Assembly: GCF_004138325.1 (NCBI RefSeq)
Contig: NZ_SBLB01000001.1
Location: forward strand, 1,931,855-1,995,854
From: Spirosoma sordidisoli
GTDB taxonomy: Bacteria > Bacteroidota > Bacteroidia > Cytophagales > Spirosomataceae
DNA length: 64,000 bases
Direction: 5' to 3'
Part shown: positions 16,061 through 25,420 of the stretch, piece by piece
How positions within the stretch are numbered: position 1 is the stretch's first letter
Layout: every line of letters starts with the position of its first letter
Notes under the pieces: model-generated
What the model saw: the letters and a program-made list of their open reading frames with translations, nothing else
Databases searched by the model: none
Told to the model about the DNA's origin: nothing
Made by a program: the position numbers and the translations under genes

Positions 16061-16746
16061 AATATCACCGGCCTGGCTCAGGCAATGGCCCGGGCATTTC
16101 TGTTTATTCCGTCGATTACTTCAAATAGATGCCGGGTCCGGTCCGCAAAGACATGCAGCAAACGCTGCTGCGGGTTTCGCAGGCGCAGGAGTTCACCCCG
16201 GTTGGGTCGACAAAAGCCCGAAAAACAGACGTGCGTATTATTGCCGCTACGCATAAGTCACTACGACAGGCCTGCCATGACGGCCTCTTTCGGTGGGATT
16301 TATTCTATCGCTTATCCGTAGCGGAGCTGCATCTGCCCACCCTGACTGCGTGGAGCCTGACCGAAAAGCGAGACCTGATCGATCATTTTATCCGGATCAA
16401 GCAAAAAGCGTTTCGCCGGCCGAGGCCAATCCGGCTAACCACTGCCGCCCGGCAGCAGCTGGACCTGTATCTGTTTCCGGGCAATGTTCGCGAACTGGAG
16501 AATCTGATCGAATCGCTGTACGTCTTTGCCGAAAGTCAGGTAGACGTAGCCGATCTGCCCGACTGGATTCGGCAACCTGAGCAGGCAATAAACGGTTTTA
16601 CCTGGCAACACCACGAGAAAGACCTCATACAAAGGGCTCTTGCCTATTTCGGGGGCAACAAGACCCGCGCCCTCGACGCGCTGGGCTACGGCTCCATGAA
16701 TACGTTGACGGCCAAAATAACCCGTTACGCCATCCCGCTACCCTGA
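16060..16746 (+). pseudogene. Decayed sigma-54-dependent transcriptional activator (C-terminal part)
   Basis: The open frame 16129-16746 (205 codons) encodes the second half of an NtrC-type AAA+ domain: DMQQTLLRVSQAQEF, KTDVRIIAATHKSL, FRWDLFYRLSVAELHLP, the GNVRELENLIE sensor-II region (about 122-132 of the fragment) and a C-terminal Fis-like helix-turn-helix (KTRALDALGYGS). Walker A, the GAFTGA loop and any receiver are missing. A stop codon (TAG, 16126-16128) precedes the frame, and in another frame just upstream LFIPSI appears where LFLDEI (Walker B) would be expected, consistent with a frameshift and mutation. It cannot hydrolyse ATP or contact sigma-54 and is presumably non-functional, although a DNA-binding remnant might be made. 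Confidence 0.75.
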
Positions 16747-16784
16747 CGAACCGGCACCACCACGCATTCGTGAGCACAAACGCA

Positions 16785-16792
16785 TAGCTTTG
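16785..16792 (+). promoter_or_regulatory. -7 promoter box of the DUF1593-type gene
   Basis: Perfect TAnnTTTG (TAGCTTTG), 25 bp before the ATG at 16818. No good -33 element seen. Confidence 0.5.
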
Positions 16793-16817
16793 CCAACAGC
16801 TTTTCCCTAGACCGATC

Positions 16818-18233
16818 ATGCGACTTTCGTTTGTGTTCCTGATGCTGCTGCTGGTGCTTCCTGCCTGGGCGCAGGTAACCGAAACCCGGCCCAAACCCCG
16901 GGTGCTGGTACTAACCGATATCGAGAATGAGCCCGACGATACGCAGTCGCTGATCCGGTTCATGCTCTATGCCAATCAGTGGGATATTGAAGGCTTGATT
17001 GCCACTACCTCGGTTCATCAGCAAGAGCGGGTTGCGCCCGAGAAAATCAGGGAGGTCGTTACAGCCTACGGACAGGTCAGGGCCAATCTGGCTTTGCACG
17101 AACCCGGCTATCCGGAAGCCGCGCAGCTATTGGGTCTGATCAGGCCTGCCCTGCCCCGGTTCGGCAGACAGGCGGTTGGCCCCGGCAACGACTCGCCCGG
17201 CTCGGACTGGATCATTCAGGTTGTCGACAAAAACGACGAGCGGCCCGTCTGGGTGCTGTGCTGGGGCGGGCCGAACTGCCTGGCCCAGGCGCTCTGGAAA
17301 GTATCGATGACCCGATCGGCGGAAGAGCTGAATCGCTTTGTCGGTAAACTCAGGGTCTACACCATCTCCGACCAGGACGATTCAGGGCCCTGGCTGCGCA
17401 AAACCTTCCCGTCACTTTTTTACGTGGCCAGTCCCGGCGTATACGCCCGGGGAGCGTACCACTACGCCACCTGGAACGGCATCAGTGGCGATCGGCACCA
17501 CGGCCGGTTTTCAGGTGCCGATTTTTCGCTGGTCGATAACCCCTGGCTGGATGTCAACATACGGCAGGGTCACGGCCCGCTGGGAGCGCTGTATCCGGTT
17601 ACCAAGTACCTGATGGAGGGCGACACCCCCTCGTTCCTGCATTTGATCGACAATGGATTGAGCGTACCCGAACACCCGGACTATGGCGGCTGGGGCGGCC
17701 GCTACGAATATTACCAGCCGCACACCCGACCCTGGTTTTCGGAGCCGGAGACCCGTCCGTTTTTCACCGATGCCGACGATGAGGTCAAGGGCCTCGACGG
17801 ACACATGCACCGGAGTAATCAGGCCACTATCTGGCGCTGGCGGCAGGCCTATCAGCATGACTTCGCGGCCCGGATGGACTGGTGTGTGAAGCCGTTCAGC
17901 GAAGCCAACCATCCGCCCCGGGTCGTGCTGACCCACCCGGCGGTGCTGACAGTAAGCAGCGGAGAGCCCATCACCCTCAGCGCGCAAGGCTCGACCGACC
18001 CCGACGACAACTCTCTGACCTACAAATGGTTTTACTATCCGGAAGCCGGTACGTATCTGAGCCATCGGGACCTGGTGATCGGCCAGCCAGCCGCCCCGTC
18101 GGTTACCCTGACGGCCCCCGATGTCAGCAAACCCGAAACGCTGCATGTTATTGTGTCGGTAACGGATAACGGCCGGCCGGCCCTGACGCGCTACCAGCGG
18201 GTTCTGGTAACGGTTCTGCCCAAGATCCGGTAG
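16818..18233 (+). CDS. Secreted DUF1593 / nucleoside-hydrolase-like protein
   Basis: 471 residues with signal peptide ([19 protein letters not shown]). The mature N-terminus [19 protein letters not shown] carries the Asp-rich metal-binding pattern of nucleoside-hydrolase-like folds and is typical of DUF1593 (also called cellulose-binding Sde182-like). Other conserved blocks: [49 protein letters not shown] and GWGGRYEYY. The last ~95 residues (from about 375) form an Ig/PKD-like domain with [20 protein letters not shown]. It likely acts in the periplasm or outside on a sugar-containing substrate; the real substrate is unknown. Confidence 0.85.
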   Translation: MRLSFVFLMLLLVLPAWAQVTETRPKPRVLVLTDIENEPDDTQSLIRFMLYANQWDIEGLIATTSVHQQERVAPEKIREVVTAYGQVRANLALHEPGYPEAAQLLGLIRPALPRFGRQAVGPGNDSPGSDWIIQVVDKNDERPVWVLCWGGPNCLAQALWKVSMTRSAEELNRFVGKLRVYTISDQDDSGPWLRKTFPSLFYVASPGVYARGAYHYATWNGISGDRHHGRFSGADFSLVDNPWLDVNIRQGHGPLGALYPVTKYLMEGDTPSFLHLIDNGLSVPEHPDYGGWGGRYEYYQPHTRPWFSEPETRPFFTDADDEVKGLDGHMHRSNQATIWRWRQAYQHDFAARMDWCVKPFSEANHPPRVVLTHPAVLTVSSGEPITLSAQGSTDPDDNSLTYKWFYYPEAGTYLSHRDLVIGQPAAPSVTLTAPDVSKPETLHVIVSVTDNGRPALTRYQRVLVTVLPKIR

Positions 18234-18288
18234 ACCGCTGGCTAAAGGACTGGGGCGGGTAACGGGCTCCTCTTCCGATCTTTCGGGT

Positions 18289-21027
18289 ATGCAGACCTTG
18301 CTTTGTTCCCTCCTGTTGCTGGGGCGACCGCTGGCTCTAACCGAGCCGCCCCCGCAGACGCTCAACCAGTACGTGGCGTTCCTGAGCCAGTCGGTCGATG
18401 TGGTCAATGGGCGCTGTCTGGCGCTGAAAGCGTACGAGGCCGAGGTGCAGCGGTATCGGAAAAAAGCCGATGGTACGCTGCGGCTACCTTCGTCGGGGCC
18501 GCTGGAGACGTATTATTACCAGAAAGCGCTGGCCGCGACCGGACTGACTGCCGCTGAACAGCAATCGTTAAAAACCAGCGCGCAGGGTCTCTGGCAACGG
18601 CTAAACCAGATCGACCAGACCGGCAAGGCGCTGGAAACCTACGTGCGCCTGGGCGATTACCGGCGCGACAACCTGAGCCGATCCGATTCGCTGGTACGGG
18701 CGCTACAGACCCTGGCTAGTCAGTTTGGCCGGGAGAAGGACGCCTGTTACCAGCAGATCCGGCAGATGTACCGGCGGTATCAGCCCTACCAGGCCAGCGA
18801 CCCGTACCTGGTTGCCGAACACGAAATGGAACAGGTGTTACAGAGCCAGCAGGCGCTGCTGTCGGCCCTCCCCTTCGTGCTCCACGACGATAGCCCCGCG
18901 GCCTGGCCCGTCGACCGGGTGCAGCAGCATATGCTGGCCGATGCGGAACCGCTGCAACGCCTTGACCAGACCGCCCCCCGGATCGCCTACCCGGCTTCGT
19001 CCATGCTGGCGTCGTTCAAAACGGCTTTACAGACCATACAGGCCCTCAAGAGCCGGGCCATCGATGATAATACCTATGCCGCCCGGCAGTCGGCCCGGCA
19101 TGGGAACGAGGTGTACCTGGCCCTGCTGCAGGCGTTCAATCAGGATTTGCTGGCCATGTATCACAGCTTTGTCAACTACAGCCGGTCGGCCCGGTCGCTG
19201 CTCGACTACCCATCGGTCAGCATCACCTTCCTGATCGACCCACCCGCTCCGGTCAGCCGGACGGTCGCGTCGGCCGTGCCTTTTGCCGACAGCCCTCCGC
19301 TGGTGTTCAGCGTCCAACCGGCGACGGCACCGGCCAGCCGGGCTACGTTCCTGGCGCTCAATGCCTATGTCGATTTCATCAACGAGTCGCTGCGGCAGCT
19401 GCGTACGCTACAGGTCGGCCTGCGCAACTACCAGTTGTCGGCGGAGTACCAGCGCGATCCGGCCCGGAGCCAGAAACGGGCGGCCCTCACCTACGCCCAC
19501 GACGACTACAAACTGCCTACTTCCCTGTATCAGCTGCTGCGTGTCAGCAGCCAGTCTGTGCCGCCCTCCTACCGGGCTTCGGTCGTTGGCCAGGCCGAGG
19601 TGCTGATGAACATGCTGACCGAGATGGACCAGCTGAGCATCGAACTGACGACCTATACGGCCGACAAACGTTACCAGCAGGACCAGCTACAGCGGTCTGA
19701 CGCCATTCTGGACCGCTACGCCTACCTCTTCGATGCCTTCGATCAGAAGAAAGAGCGGCTATATACCGACATACGGCGCATTTACGAAAGCTACCCCGCG
19801 GCCAGTCCGGGCAGCTCGTGGAACCGGGCCGGGAAAGCCCTGCTCAGCGCGGTCGACAGTAACCGGGCCGTGCTGGCGGGTATTCGGGCGTACCTGAGCG
19901 GACAGTCGGACCGGCTTCCCGAAACCGCTTCTCTCGAAGCCATGGGCCGGCAGCTGATGGCCGATGAGTATTCGAACCTGAACGGCCTGACCCGCTACGG
20001 ACGCAGCAATGGGCTCTGCCCGTATACTCCCTACGAAGACCTGGCCGAGAGTTCGCTGCGGTTTGCGGAGTTGACGAAGCGGATCGCGTTACCCCGGGCT
20101 ACGGCCACCAGCCATCCCTACGAATCGGTCTATTATTTCTATAACAATCAGCTTATTTACCCCTACAACAGGTTCTGCGAGCTGGCCAAAGAAAACCGGC
20201 TGAAAGCCATCGACCAGCCCGACCTGTTTGCGTTCCGCCGGCAGGCGTCGGCTCCGGTGTCGCCCCCCGCTCCGCTGCCGGTCAGCCCGCCCGAATCGGC
20301 ACGCCCCCGCCGGGAGCCACCGCCCAGCCCGGCTACAACTCCGGCAACGCCCGTTTCACCGACCTCCGCTCCTGTGGCCGCCGGACCGACGCTGCGGGAT
20401 ACGGTTTATGTGGAGCGGCTGCGGGTCGATACGATGTACGTCGACCGAAGCCGCGAGGGGGCGGTAAGTCCGTCGCTGGCGGGGTTTGCGCCGAACAACA
20501 TGGTGCTGCTGCTCGACGTGTCGGGGTCGATGGATTCGCCCTACAAACTGCCCCTGCTGAAGCGGTCGGTCAAAGCGCTCCTGACCCTACTCCGGCCCGA
20601 AGACCAGCTCTCCATCGTGGTTTACTCGGGCAAAGCGCGGGTGGCCCTGAAGCCAACCTCCGGCGCGCATGTGGGCGAGATTGCCCGCGTCATCGACGAG
20701 CTGACATCAACCGGCGATACCGATGGCAACGGCGGGTTGAAACTGGCATACAAGGTAGCGGACCGGAACTACATCCGCGCCGGTAACAACCGGATCATTC
20801 TGGCTACCGACGGCGAATTTGCGGTCAGCGGGGAGGTGCTTCAGCTCATCGAGGAGCGCGCCCGGCAGGACATCTCCCTGACCGTTTTCACCTTTGGCCG
20901 CAATGCCCTTACCGGACAGGGCCTCCGGCAGCTGAGCCAGCTGGGCCGGGGCACTTTCGTTCACGTTACCCCCCAGAACGCCACCAACCAGCTGATCCTG
21001 GAAGCGCAGGCCAGGCCCGTTCGATAG
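18289..21027 (+). CDS. Secreted VWA-domain protein with duplicated helical module
   Basis: 912 residues. A weak signal peptide (MQTLLCSLLLLGRPLALT) leads into two related ~300-residue helical modules, about 25-325 and 355-655: LNQYVAFLSQSVDVV aligns with LNAYVDFINESLRQL, and GDYRRDNLSRSDSL with KRYQQDQLQRSDAI. A Pro-rich linker (about 660-710) follows, then a C-terminal von Willebrand A domain (about 737-905) with a complete MIDAS start DVSGS (D743), GDTDG and ATDGEF. It sits 55 bp after the DUF1593 gene on the same strand. VWA domains bind proteins through a metal ion; partner and role are unknown. Confidence 0.8.
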   Translation: MQTLLCSLLLLGRPLALTEPPPQTLNQYVAFLSQSVDVVNGRCLALKAYEAEVQRYRKKADGTLRLPSSGPLETYYYQKALAATGLTAAEQQSLKTSAQGLWQRLNQIDQTGKALETYVRLGDYRRDNLSRSDSLVRALQTLASQFGREKDACYQQIRQMYRRYQPYQASDPYLVAEHEMEQVLQSQQALLSALPFVLHDDSPAAWPVDRVQQHMLADAEPLQRLDQTAPRIAYPASSMLASFKTALQTIQALKSRAIDDNTYAARQSARHGNEVYLALLQAFNQDLLAMYHSFVNYSRSARSLLDYPSVSITFLIDPPAPVSRTVASAVPFADSPPLVFSVQPATAPASRATFLALNAYVDFINESLRQLRTLQVGLRNYQLSAEYQRDPARSQKRAALTYAHDDYKLPTSLYQLLRVSSQSVPPSYRASVVGQAEVLMNMLTEMDQLSIELTTYTADKRYQQDQLQRSDAILDRYAYLFDAFDQKKERLYTDIRRIYESYPAASPGSSWNRAGKALLSAVDSNRAVLAGIRAYLSGQSDRLPETASLEAMGRQLMADEYSNLNGLTRYGRSNGLCPYTPYEDLAESSLRFAELTKRIALPRATATSHPYESVYYFYNNQLIYPYNRFCELAKENRLKAIDQPDLFAFRRQASAPVSPPAPLPVSPPESARPRREPPPSPATTPATPVSPTSAPVAAGPTLRDTVYVERLRVDTMYVDRSREGAVSPSLAGFAPNNMVLLLDVSGSMDSPYKLPLLKRSVKALLTLLRPEDQLSIVVYSGKARVALKPTSGAHVGEIARVIDELTSTGDTDGNGGLKLAYKVADRNYIRAGNNRIILATDGEFAVSGEVLQLIEERARQDISLTVFTFGRNALTGQGLRQLSQLGRGTFVHVTPQNATNQLILEAQARPVR

Positions 21028-21044
21028 CCCGCGCCCGGTAAAGA

Positions 21045-21071
21045 AAACAGCCGCTCAGAGAGTGGCTGTTT
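21045..21071. terminator. Hairpin between convergent genes
   Basis: AAACAGCC and GGCTGTTT pair around an 11-nt loop, between the stop of the VWA gene and the stop of the MFP gene on the other strand. It could act as a weak bidirectional terminator. Confidence 0.5.
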
Positions 21072-21117
21072 ATCGGACAGGAAAAAGGCATGTTATCAGT
21101 CAATACGGTTCGGTTTG

Positions 21118-22227
21118 TCAGCGGATCGCGATACCATCTTTGATATCCTCGCGTGCGTTGATGATGATCTTGTCGTTGGGGGTCAGGTCGCCGAATATTT
21201 CTGTCATATCGCCCGATTTCTGCCCCCGCCGGATCGGTACATGCCTCGCCCGGCCGTCTTCGACCTTGATGACGTACTGGCGCTCCGTCGACGCAATGAC
21301 GGCCGAAGTCGGTACGGCCAGAGCGCCGGGCGTACCGGCCGCCGACAGAATAATTTCGGCGAACATGCCTGGCCGCAGGGTCCGGCTCCGGTTGTCGATG
21401 TCGATCTCGACGGTCTCGGAGCGGAACTGCTGGTTCATACTGCCCGACCGCCGGCTGATTTTCCCGGTAAAGGTTTTTCCGGGCATGGCGCTAACCGTAA
21501 ACGCCACCGACTCGCCTTCCTTCATCTGGGGGCTGTAGGTCTCGGGGACATCGACAATCAGACGCAGCCGGGTCTGCTGCTGCAAAACCAGCATCGGCCG
21601 GTCCTGTCGGGCGCCCGACCCGACCAGCGCGCCGGGGTGTACGTTCCGCTCGGTGATGAAGCCATCGAAGGGTGCCGATACGGTCAGGTATGATTTGAGT
21701 TTCGCCATGGCCCGGTAGTTGGCCTGTTCGCCCAGTACAGATGCGCTGTCGGCCTGCACCCGCGCCTGGGCCGTTTCCAGGTCCAGAGCCGATACCGAAC
21801 CGGCTACCTTATTGCTGGCCAGCAACCGGCGGTAATGTTCGCGGCTGGCTACCAGCATGGCCTGTGCCTTCAGCGTGTTGGACCGCGCAGCCGCCAGCCG
21901 CTCTTCGGTTTCGGGCGCATCCAGCACCATCAGCACCTGCTCTTTCCGCACGGCCGAACCCCGGTCAACCAGCACGCGCTCCACAAAACCCGTGGCTCGT
22001 GGATAAATGGTCACCTCCTGATAAGCATGAAACTCGCCGGGCAGCTGTACCGTCTGGGCCAGCGACTGCCGCGTTACGGCGCCAATCCGGTAGCTGGACG
22101 GGGCTGATTTTGTTGCCGGAGCCGATTTTTTCCGGTCGCTCTCAGCCGAGTCGCCGGAGTGGCAGCTGCAGAGGGCACCCAGCCCCAGCAGGAAGGCCAG
22201 TGTTCTGTTATAATGAATGCTTTTCAT
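21118..22227 (-). CDS. RND efflux membrane fusion protein (HlyD/AcrA family)
   Basis: Periplasmic adaptor of a tripartite efflux pump. About 369 residues from ATG 22227 (MKSIHYNRTLAFLLGLGALC); the lipobox-like LGALCSC suggests a lipoprotein anchored at Cys19 or Cys21. The upstream ATG at 22257 would bury this signal. Blocks in order: VQLPGEFHAYQEVTIYPRAT, GFVERVLVDRGSAVRKEQVL (lipoyl-like), coiled-coil hairpin about 100-165, DGFITERNVHPGALVG and the C-terminal beta-barrel LAVPTSAVIAS. The gene overlaps the RND permease gene by 20 bp and is last in the three-gene operon. Confidence 0.92.
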   Translation of the reverse strand: MKSIHYNRTLAFLLGLGALCSCHSGDSAESDRKKSAPATKSAPSSYRIGAVTRQSLAQTVQLPGEFHAYQEVTIYPRATGFVERVLVDRGSAVRKEQVLMVLDAPETEERLAAARSNTLKAQAMLVASREHYRRLLASNKVAGSVSALDLETAQARVQADSASVLGEQANYRAMAKLKSYLTVSAPFDGFITERNVHPGALVGSGARQDRPMLVLQQQTRLRLIVDVPETYSPQMKEGESVAFTVSAMPGKTFTGKISRRSGSMNQQFRSETVEIDIDNRSRTLRPGMFAEIILSAAGTPGALAVPTSAVIASTERQYVIKVEDGRARHVPIRRGQKSGDMTEIFGDLTPNDKIIINAREDIKDGIAIR

Positions 22228-25200
22228 ACGATTCGGGGAGAACAGGTTGGGGGTCATAGTCGGTATCAGCTACCGGCGTGGTCACCGGAGCGGGCAGGAG
22301 CGACGGGTCCTCATACGTAGCCCGGCGCTGCAGCCAGACGTAGACCTGCGGTACGATATAGAGAGCAGCCAGCGTAGACGCTACCAGCCCGCCGATAACA
22401 GCCCGGCCCAGTGGTGCCACCTGCTCACCCGCTTCGCCCGTACCGAGCGCCATCGGCACCATGCCCGCAATCATGGCAAAGGAGGTCATCAGCACCGGCC
22501 GCAGCCGCAGCCCAACACTGTCGATAGCCGCCTTCCTCAGATCCCGATACACCCAGCGCAACCGCTCGGCATTGGTCACGATCAGGATAGCGTTGGCTAC
22601 GGATATACCCGTCGACATGATAATGCCCATGTACGACTGCAGGTTGAGCGTACTACCCGTCAGCAGCAGCAGCCCGATAGCGCCGACCAGTACGGCAGGT
22701 ACCGTGCTGAGCACCACGAACGATAGTCGGAACGACTGGTAGTTGGCCGCCAGGAGCAGGAAGATGACCAGGACCGCAATACCCAGCCCCAGCTGCAGGC
22801 TATCGAGGGTTTCGGTCAGCAGCGACGACATCCCTTTCACCTCCGTAACGAGGCCTTTCGGCGTTTCGCCCAGCTTGCTCAGGGTTTGGTTTACGGCCTG
22901 GGTAGCGGTACCCAGGTCGCGGTGGTGAACGTTGGCCGATACCGTTACGTACCGGCGCGGCCCCGTGCGGTCATACTCGCCGGGCAGCGTATCGACCGAG
23001 AACGTAGCCACATCGCCCAGCACCGGCCGCGACTGTCCCGCCACCAGCGGAATCTCGCGCAGCTGCGACAGGTTCTGCATATCATACTCCGGAATCTGGA
23101 CCTGTACCTGGTAGGTATAGGCCGCCTGCTGGTCGAGCCACTGGTTTTTCTCGGTATAACGGCTCGATGAGGTCGAGGCCGTAATGGACCGGGCAGCCTG
23201 CTGGATGTTCAGCCCCATCATGGCCAGCCGCTGCCGGTCCAGTTTAATGTTGATGACCGGGAAGTTGAGCGGTTGCAGAATCCGGACATCGCGCAGATAA
23301 GGCACCTCGGCCAGACTGTCGACCAGGCGGTGGGCATAGCCCGCAATCTGCTTCATATCCCGACCGGCTACCTGCACCTCGATGGGCGTGCTGGCGCCAC
23401 CGCTCATGAGTTTCTCGGTCAGGTCGGCCGGTTCGAAGGAGAGCGTCAGGTCGGGCATCTGCTCCCGTACGGCCTCGCGAATCCGTTCTTTCAGATCCTG
23501 CATATTGGTCCGAAACCCCTTCGTCAGCCCGACCTTGATGACCGCGTCGTTTGTACCACTGGTGCTGACGTACAGGTTGGAGGTGGCATAGTTGGTGGGG
23601 ACAACGCCGACGTAGGCCGACGACACCGCCAGATTCCCGCCCGACACCTCATCGACCAGTGTCAGCAGCTCACCCACGCGCTCTTCGGTTCGTTCGAGCC
23701 GGGTGCCGTCGGGGGTTTTCATGCGGATGACCATCTGGCCGGTATTGATGACGGGCAGCATGTCTTTCCCGATCAGTGCGAATCCCGCGCCCGCCAGCAC
23801 CAGAATACCTATCCCATACAGCCCGATAATGAGTTTGTTACGGTTCAGCAACCGGTCCGTCTGGGCCACGAAACCCGCCCGGACCCGATCAAACCGCGAC
23901 GGCTGGGCGTCGGGCCGATGGGGTTTGTGGCTGTGGGCTTTCATGAGCCAGTTGGCCAGCACCGGCACCAGGCTCTGCGCCAGAAAGTACGATACGGTCA
24001 TGGCAAATCCGATCGACAGCGACAGCGGCAGGAACATAGCCCGGGGTACGCCCGTCATGATGAACGATGGAGCAAAAACGGCCAGAATACAAAGCAGGAT
24101 GAGCAGGAGCGGCAGCGCTACCTCTTTGCAGGCCTCGAATACGGCCTCTTTTTTGGGCTTGCCCATCTCCAGATGCTGGTGAATATTTTCGATGGTCACC
24201 GTAGCCTGGTCGACCAGCACCCCGATGGCCAGCGCCAGACCCGACAGCGTCATAATGTTGATCGTTTGCCCGGCCAGACTCAGCCCCAGCACAGCCGCGA
24301 TAATCGAAATCGGAATGGTGATGATCACGATCACCGACGACCGCCAGTCGCCCAGAAACAGCAGCACCATCAGGCCGGTCAGAATAGCCCCCAGCCCGCC
24401 TTCGAAAAGCAGACTCTCGACCGCGTTGATGACAAAAACCGACTGATCGAACTCGTAATTGACCTCGATGTCGTCGGGGAGCAGGCTCCGCATCTCGGGC
24501 AGTTTGGCTTTGAGCCGCGTGACCACATCCCAGGTTGAGGCATCGGCCGTTTTGACGACCGGGATGTACGACGACCGGCTTCCGTTCACGAGCGCGTAGC
24601 CCGAGGTAACATCGGAACCATCCTGAACGGTGGCCACATCGCTCAGAAAAATGGTGCGGTGCCCTTCGGTAATGACCGGAATCCGGCCAAAGTCCGACAC
24701 CTGATCTTCGAGCGAGTTGAGCGTGGTAATGTAGGTGGTATTGTCGACCCGGATGTTGCCCGATGGTGTCATGGCATTATTGGCCGCCAGCGCCCTGACC
24801 ACCTCATCGGGTGAGATGTTCATACTACGAATCCGGCCGGGGTCCAGGTTGATAACGATGGTGCGGGAGTTGGTACCGATGGGGGGCGGAGCCGTCAGCC
24901 CCGGAACGGTCGAGAACAGAGGCCGGATGCGCGTAACGGCCAGTTCGTGAATCTCTTTCAGCGACCGCGTTTTGCTCGAAAACACCAGATCGCCGATGGG
25001 TACCGACGAGGCATCATAACGCACCACCTGCGGAGGCAGCGCCCCGGGCGGGAAAAACTTCATGGCCCGGTTTACCTGAATAGCCACTTCGGCCGCGGCC
25101 TGAGCCATGTCGGTTCCTTCGTAGAAAGCCAGTTTCACGATGGTCAGCCCCTGCACGTTACGGCTCGATATGTCGCGCACGCCCCCGATGTACAGAAACT

Positions 25201-25408
25201 GATCCTGCATGCGGGTGGCGAAAAAGCCTTCCATCTGCGCGGGCGACATACCGCCGTAGGGTTCGATGACGTAGATCACCGGCGAGTTGAGCCGGGGAAA
25301 GATATCGATCGGAATCCGCAGCGCCGACATAACCGAGAACGTCACTATGCCGGCAACCAGCACCAGCACCGATATCGGGCGTTTCAACGAAGTTGATAAT
25401 AAGGACAT
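22208..25408 (-). CDS. RND family efflux permease (AcrB-like)
   Basis: Inner-membrane proton-driven pump, 1066 residues, 12 membrane helices in two halves. Typical blocks: LKRPISVLVLVAGIVTFSVM (TM1), VNRAMKFFPPGALPPQV, FLSDVATVQDGSD, TIPISIIAAVLGLSLAGQTI, GLALAIGVLVDQATVTIEN (TM4) and GISVANAILIVTNAERL (TM10). In TM4 the usual Asp-Asp pair is Asp400-Gln401, and the TM10 Lys of AcrB is Ala938, so the proton relay is non-canonical. I believe related sub-families share such changes. Substrate unknown; it may export drugs, lipids or metals. Order TolC-RND-MFP, with a two-component system transcribed divergently. Confidence 0.92.
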   Translation of the reverse strand: MSLLSTSLKRPISVLVLVAGIVTFSVMSALRIPIDIFPRLNSPVIYVIEPYGGMSPAQMEGFFATRMQDQFLYIGGVRDISSRNVQGLTIVKLAFYEGTDMAQAAAEVAIQVNRAMKFFPPGALPPQVVRYDASSVPIGDLVFSSKTRSLKEIHELAVTRIRPLFSTVPGLTAPPPIGTNSRTIVINLDPGRIRSMNISPDEVVRALAANNAMTPSGNIRVDNTTYITTLNSLEDQVSDFGRIPVITEGHRTIFLSDVATVQDGSDVTSGYALVNGSRSSYIPVVKTADASTWDVVTRLKAKLPEMRSLLPDDIEVNYEFDQSVFVINAVESLLFEGGLGAILTGLMVLLFLGDWRSSVIVIITIPISIIAAVLGLSLAGQTINIMTLSGLALAIGVLVDQATVTIENIHQHLEMGKPKKEAVFEACKEVALPLLLILLCILAVFAPSFIMTGVPRAMFLPLSLSIGFAMTVSYFLAQSLVPVLANWLMKAHSHKPHRPDAQPSRFDRVRAGFVAQTDRLLNRNKLIIGLYGIGILVLAGAGFALIGKDMLPVINTGQMVIRMKTPDGTRLERTEERVGELLTLVDEVSGGNLAVSSAYVGVVPTNYATSNLYVSTSGTNDAVIKVGLTKGFRTNMQDLKERIREAVREQMPDLTLSFEPADLTEKLMSGGASTPIEVQVAGRDMKQIAGYAHRLVDSLAEVPYLRDVRILQPLNFPVINIKLDRQRLAMMGLNIQQAARSITASTSSSRYTEKNQWLDQQAAYTYQVQVQIPEYDMQNLSQLREIPLVAGQSRPVLGDVATFSVDTLPGEYDRTGPRRYVTVSANVHHRDLGTATQAVNQTLSKLGETPKGLVTEVKGMSSLLTETLDSLQLGLGIAVLVIFLLLAANYQSFRLSFVVLSTVPAVLVGAIGLLLLTGSTLNLQSYMGIIMSTGISVANAILIVTNAERLRWVYRDLRKAAIDSVGLRLRPVLMTSFAMIAGMVPMALGTGEAGEQVAPLGRAVIGGLVASTLAALYIVPQVYVWLQRRATYEDPSLLPAPVTTPVADTDYDPQPVLPESYEKHSL

Positions 25409-25420
25409 AAGCAGATCGGG

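Noticed and set aside
15977..16321. 114-codon ORF starting in the palindrome
   Set aside because: Overlaps the activator remnant in another frame; only a short stretch resembles the lost Walker B region, so treated as part of the pseudogene.
23273..24538. 421-codon plus-strand ORF
   Set aside because: Antisense to the RND permease; Gln/His/Arg-rich composition typical of GC-rich shadow frames.
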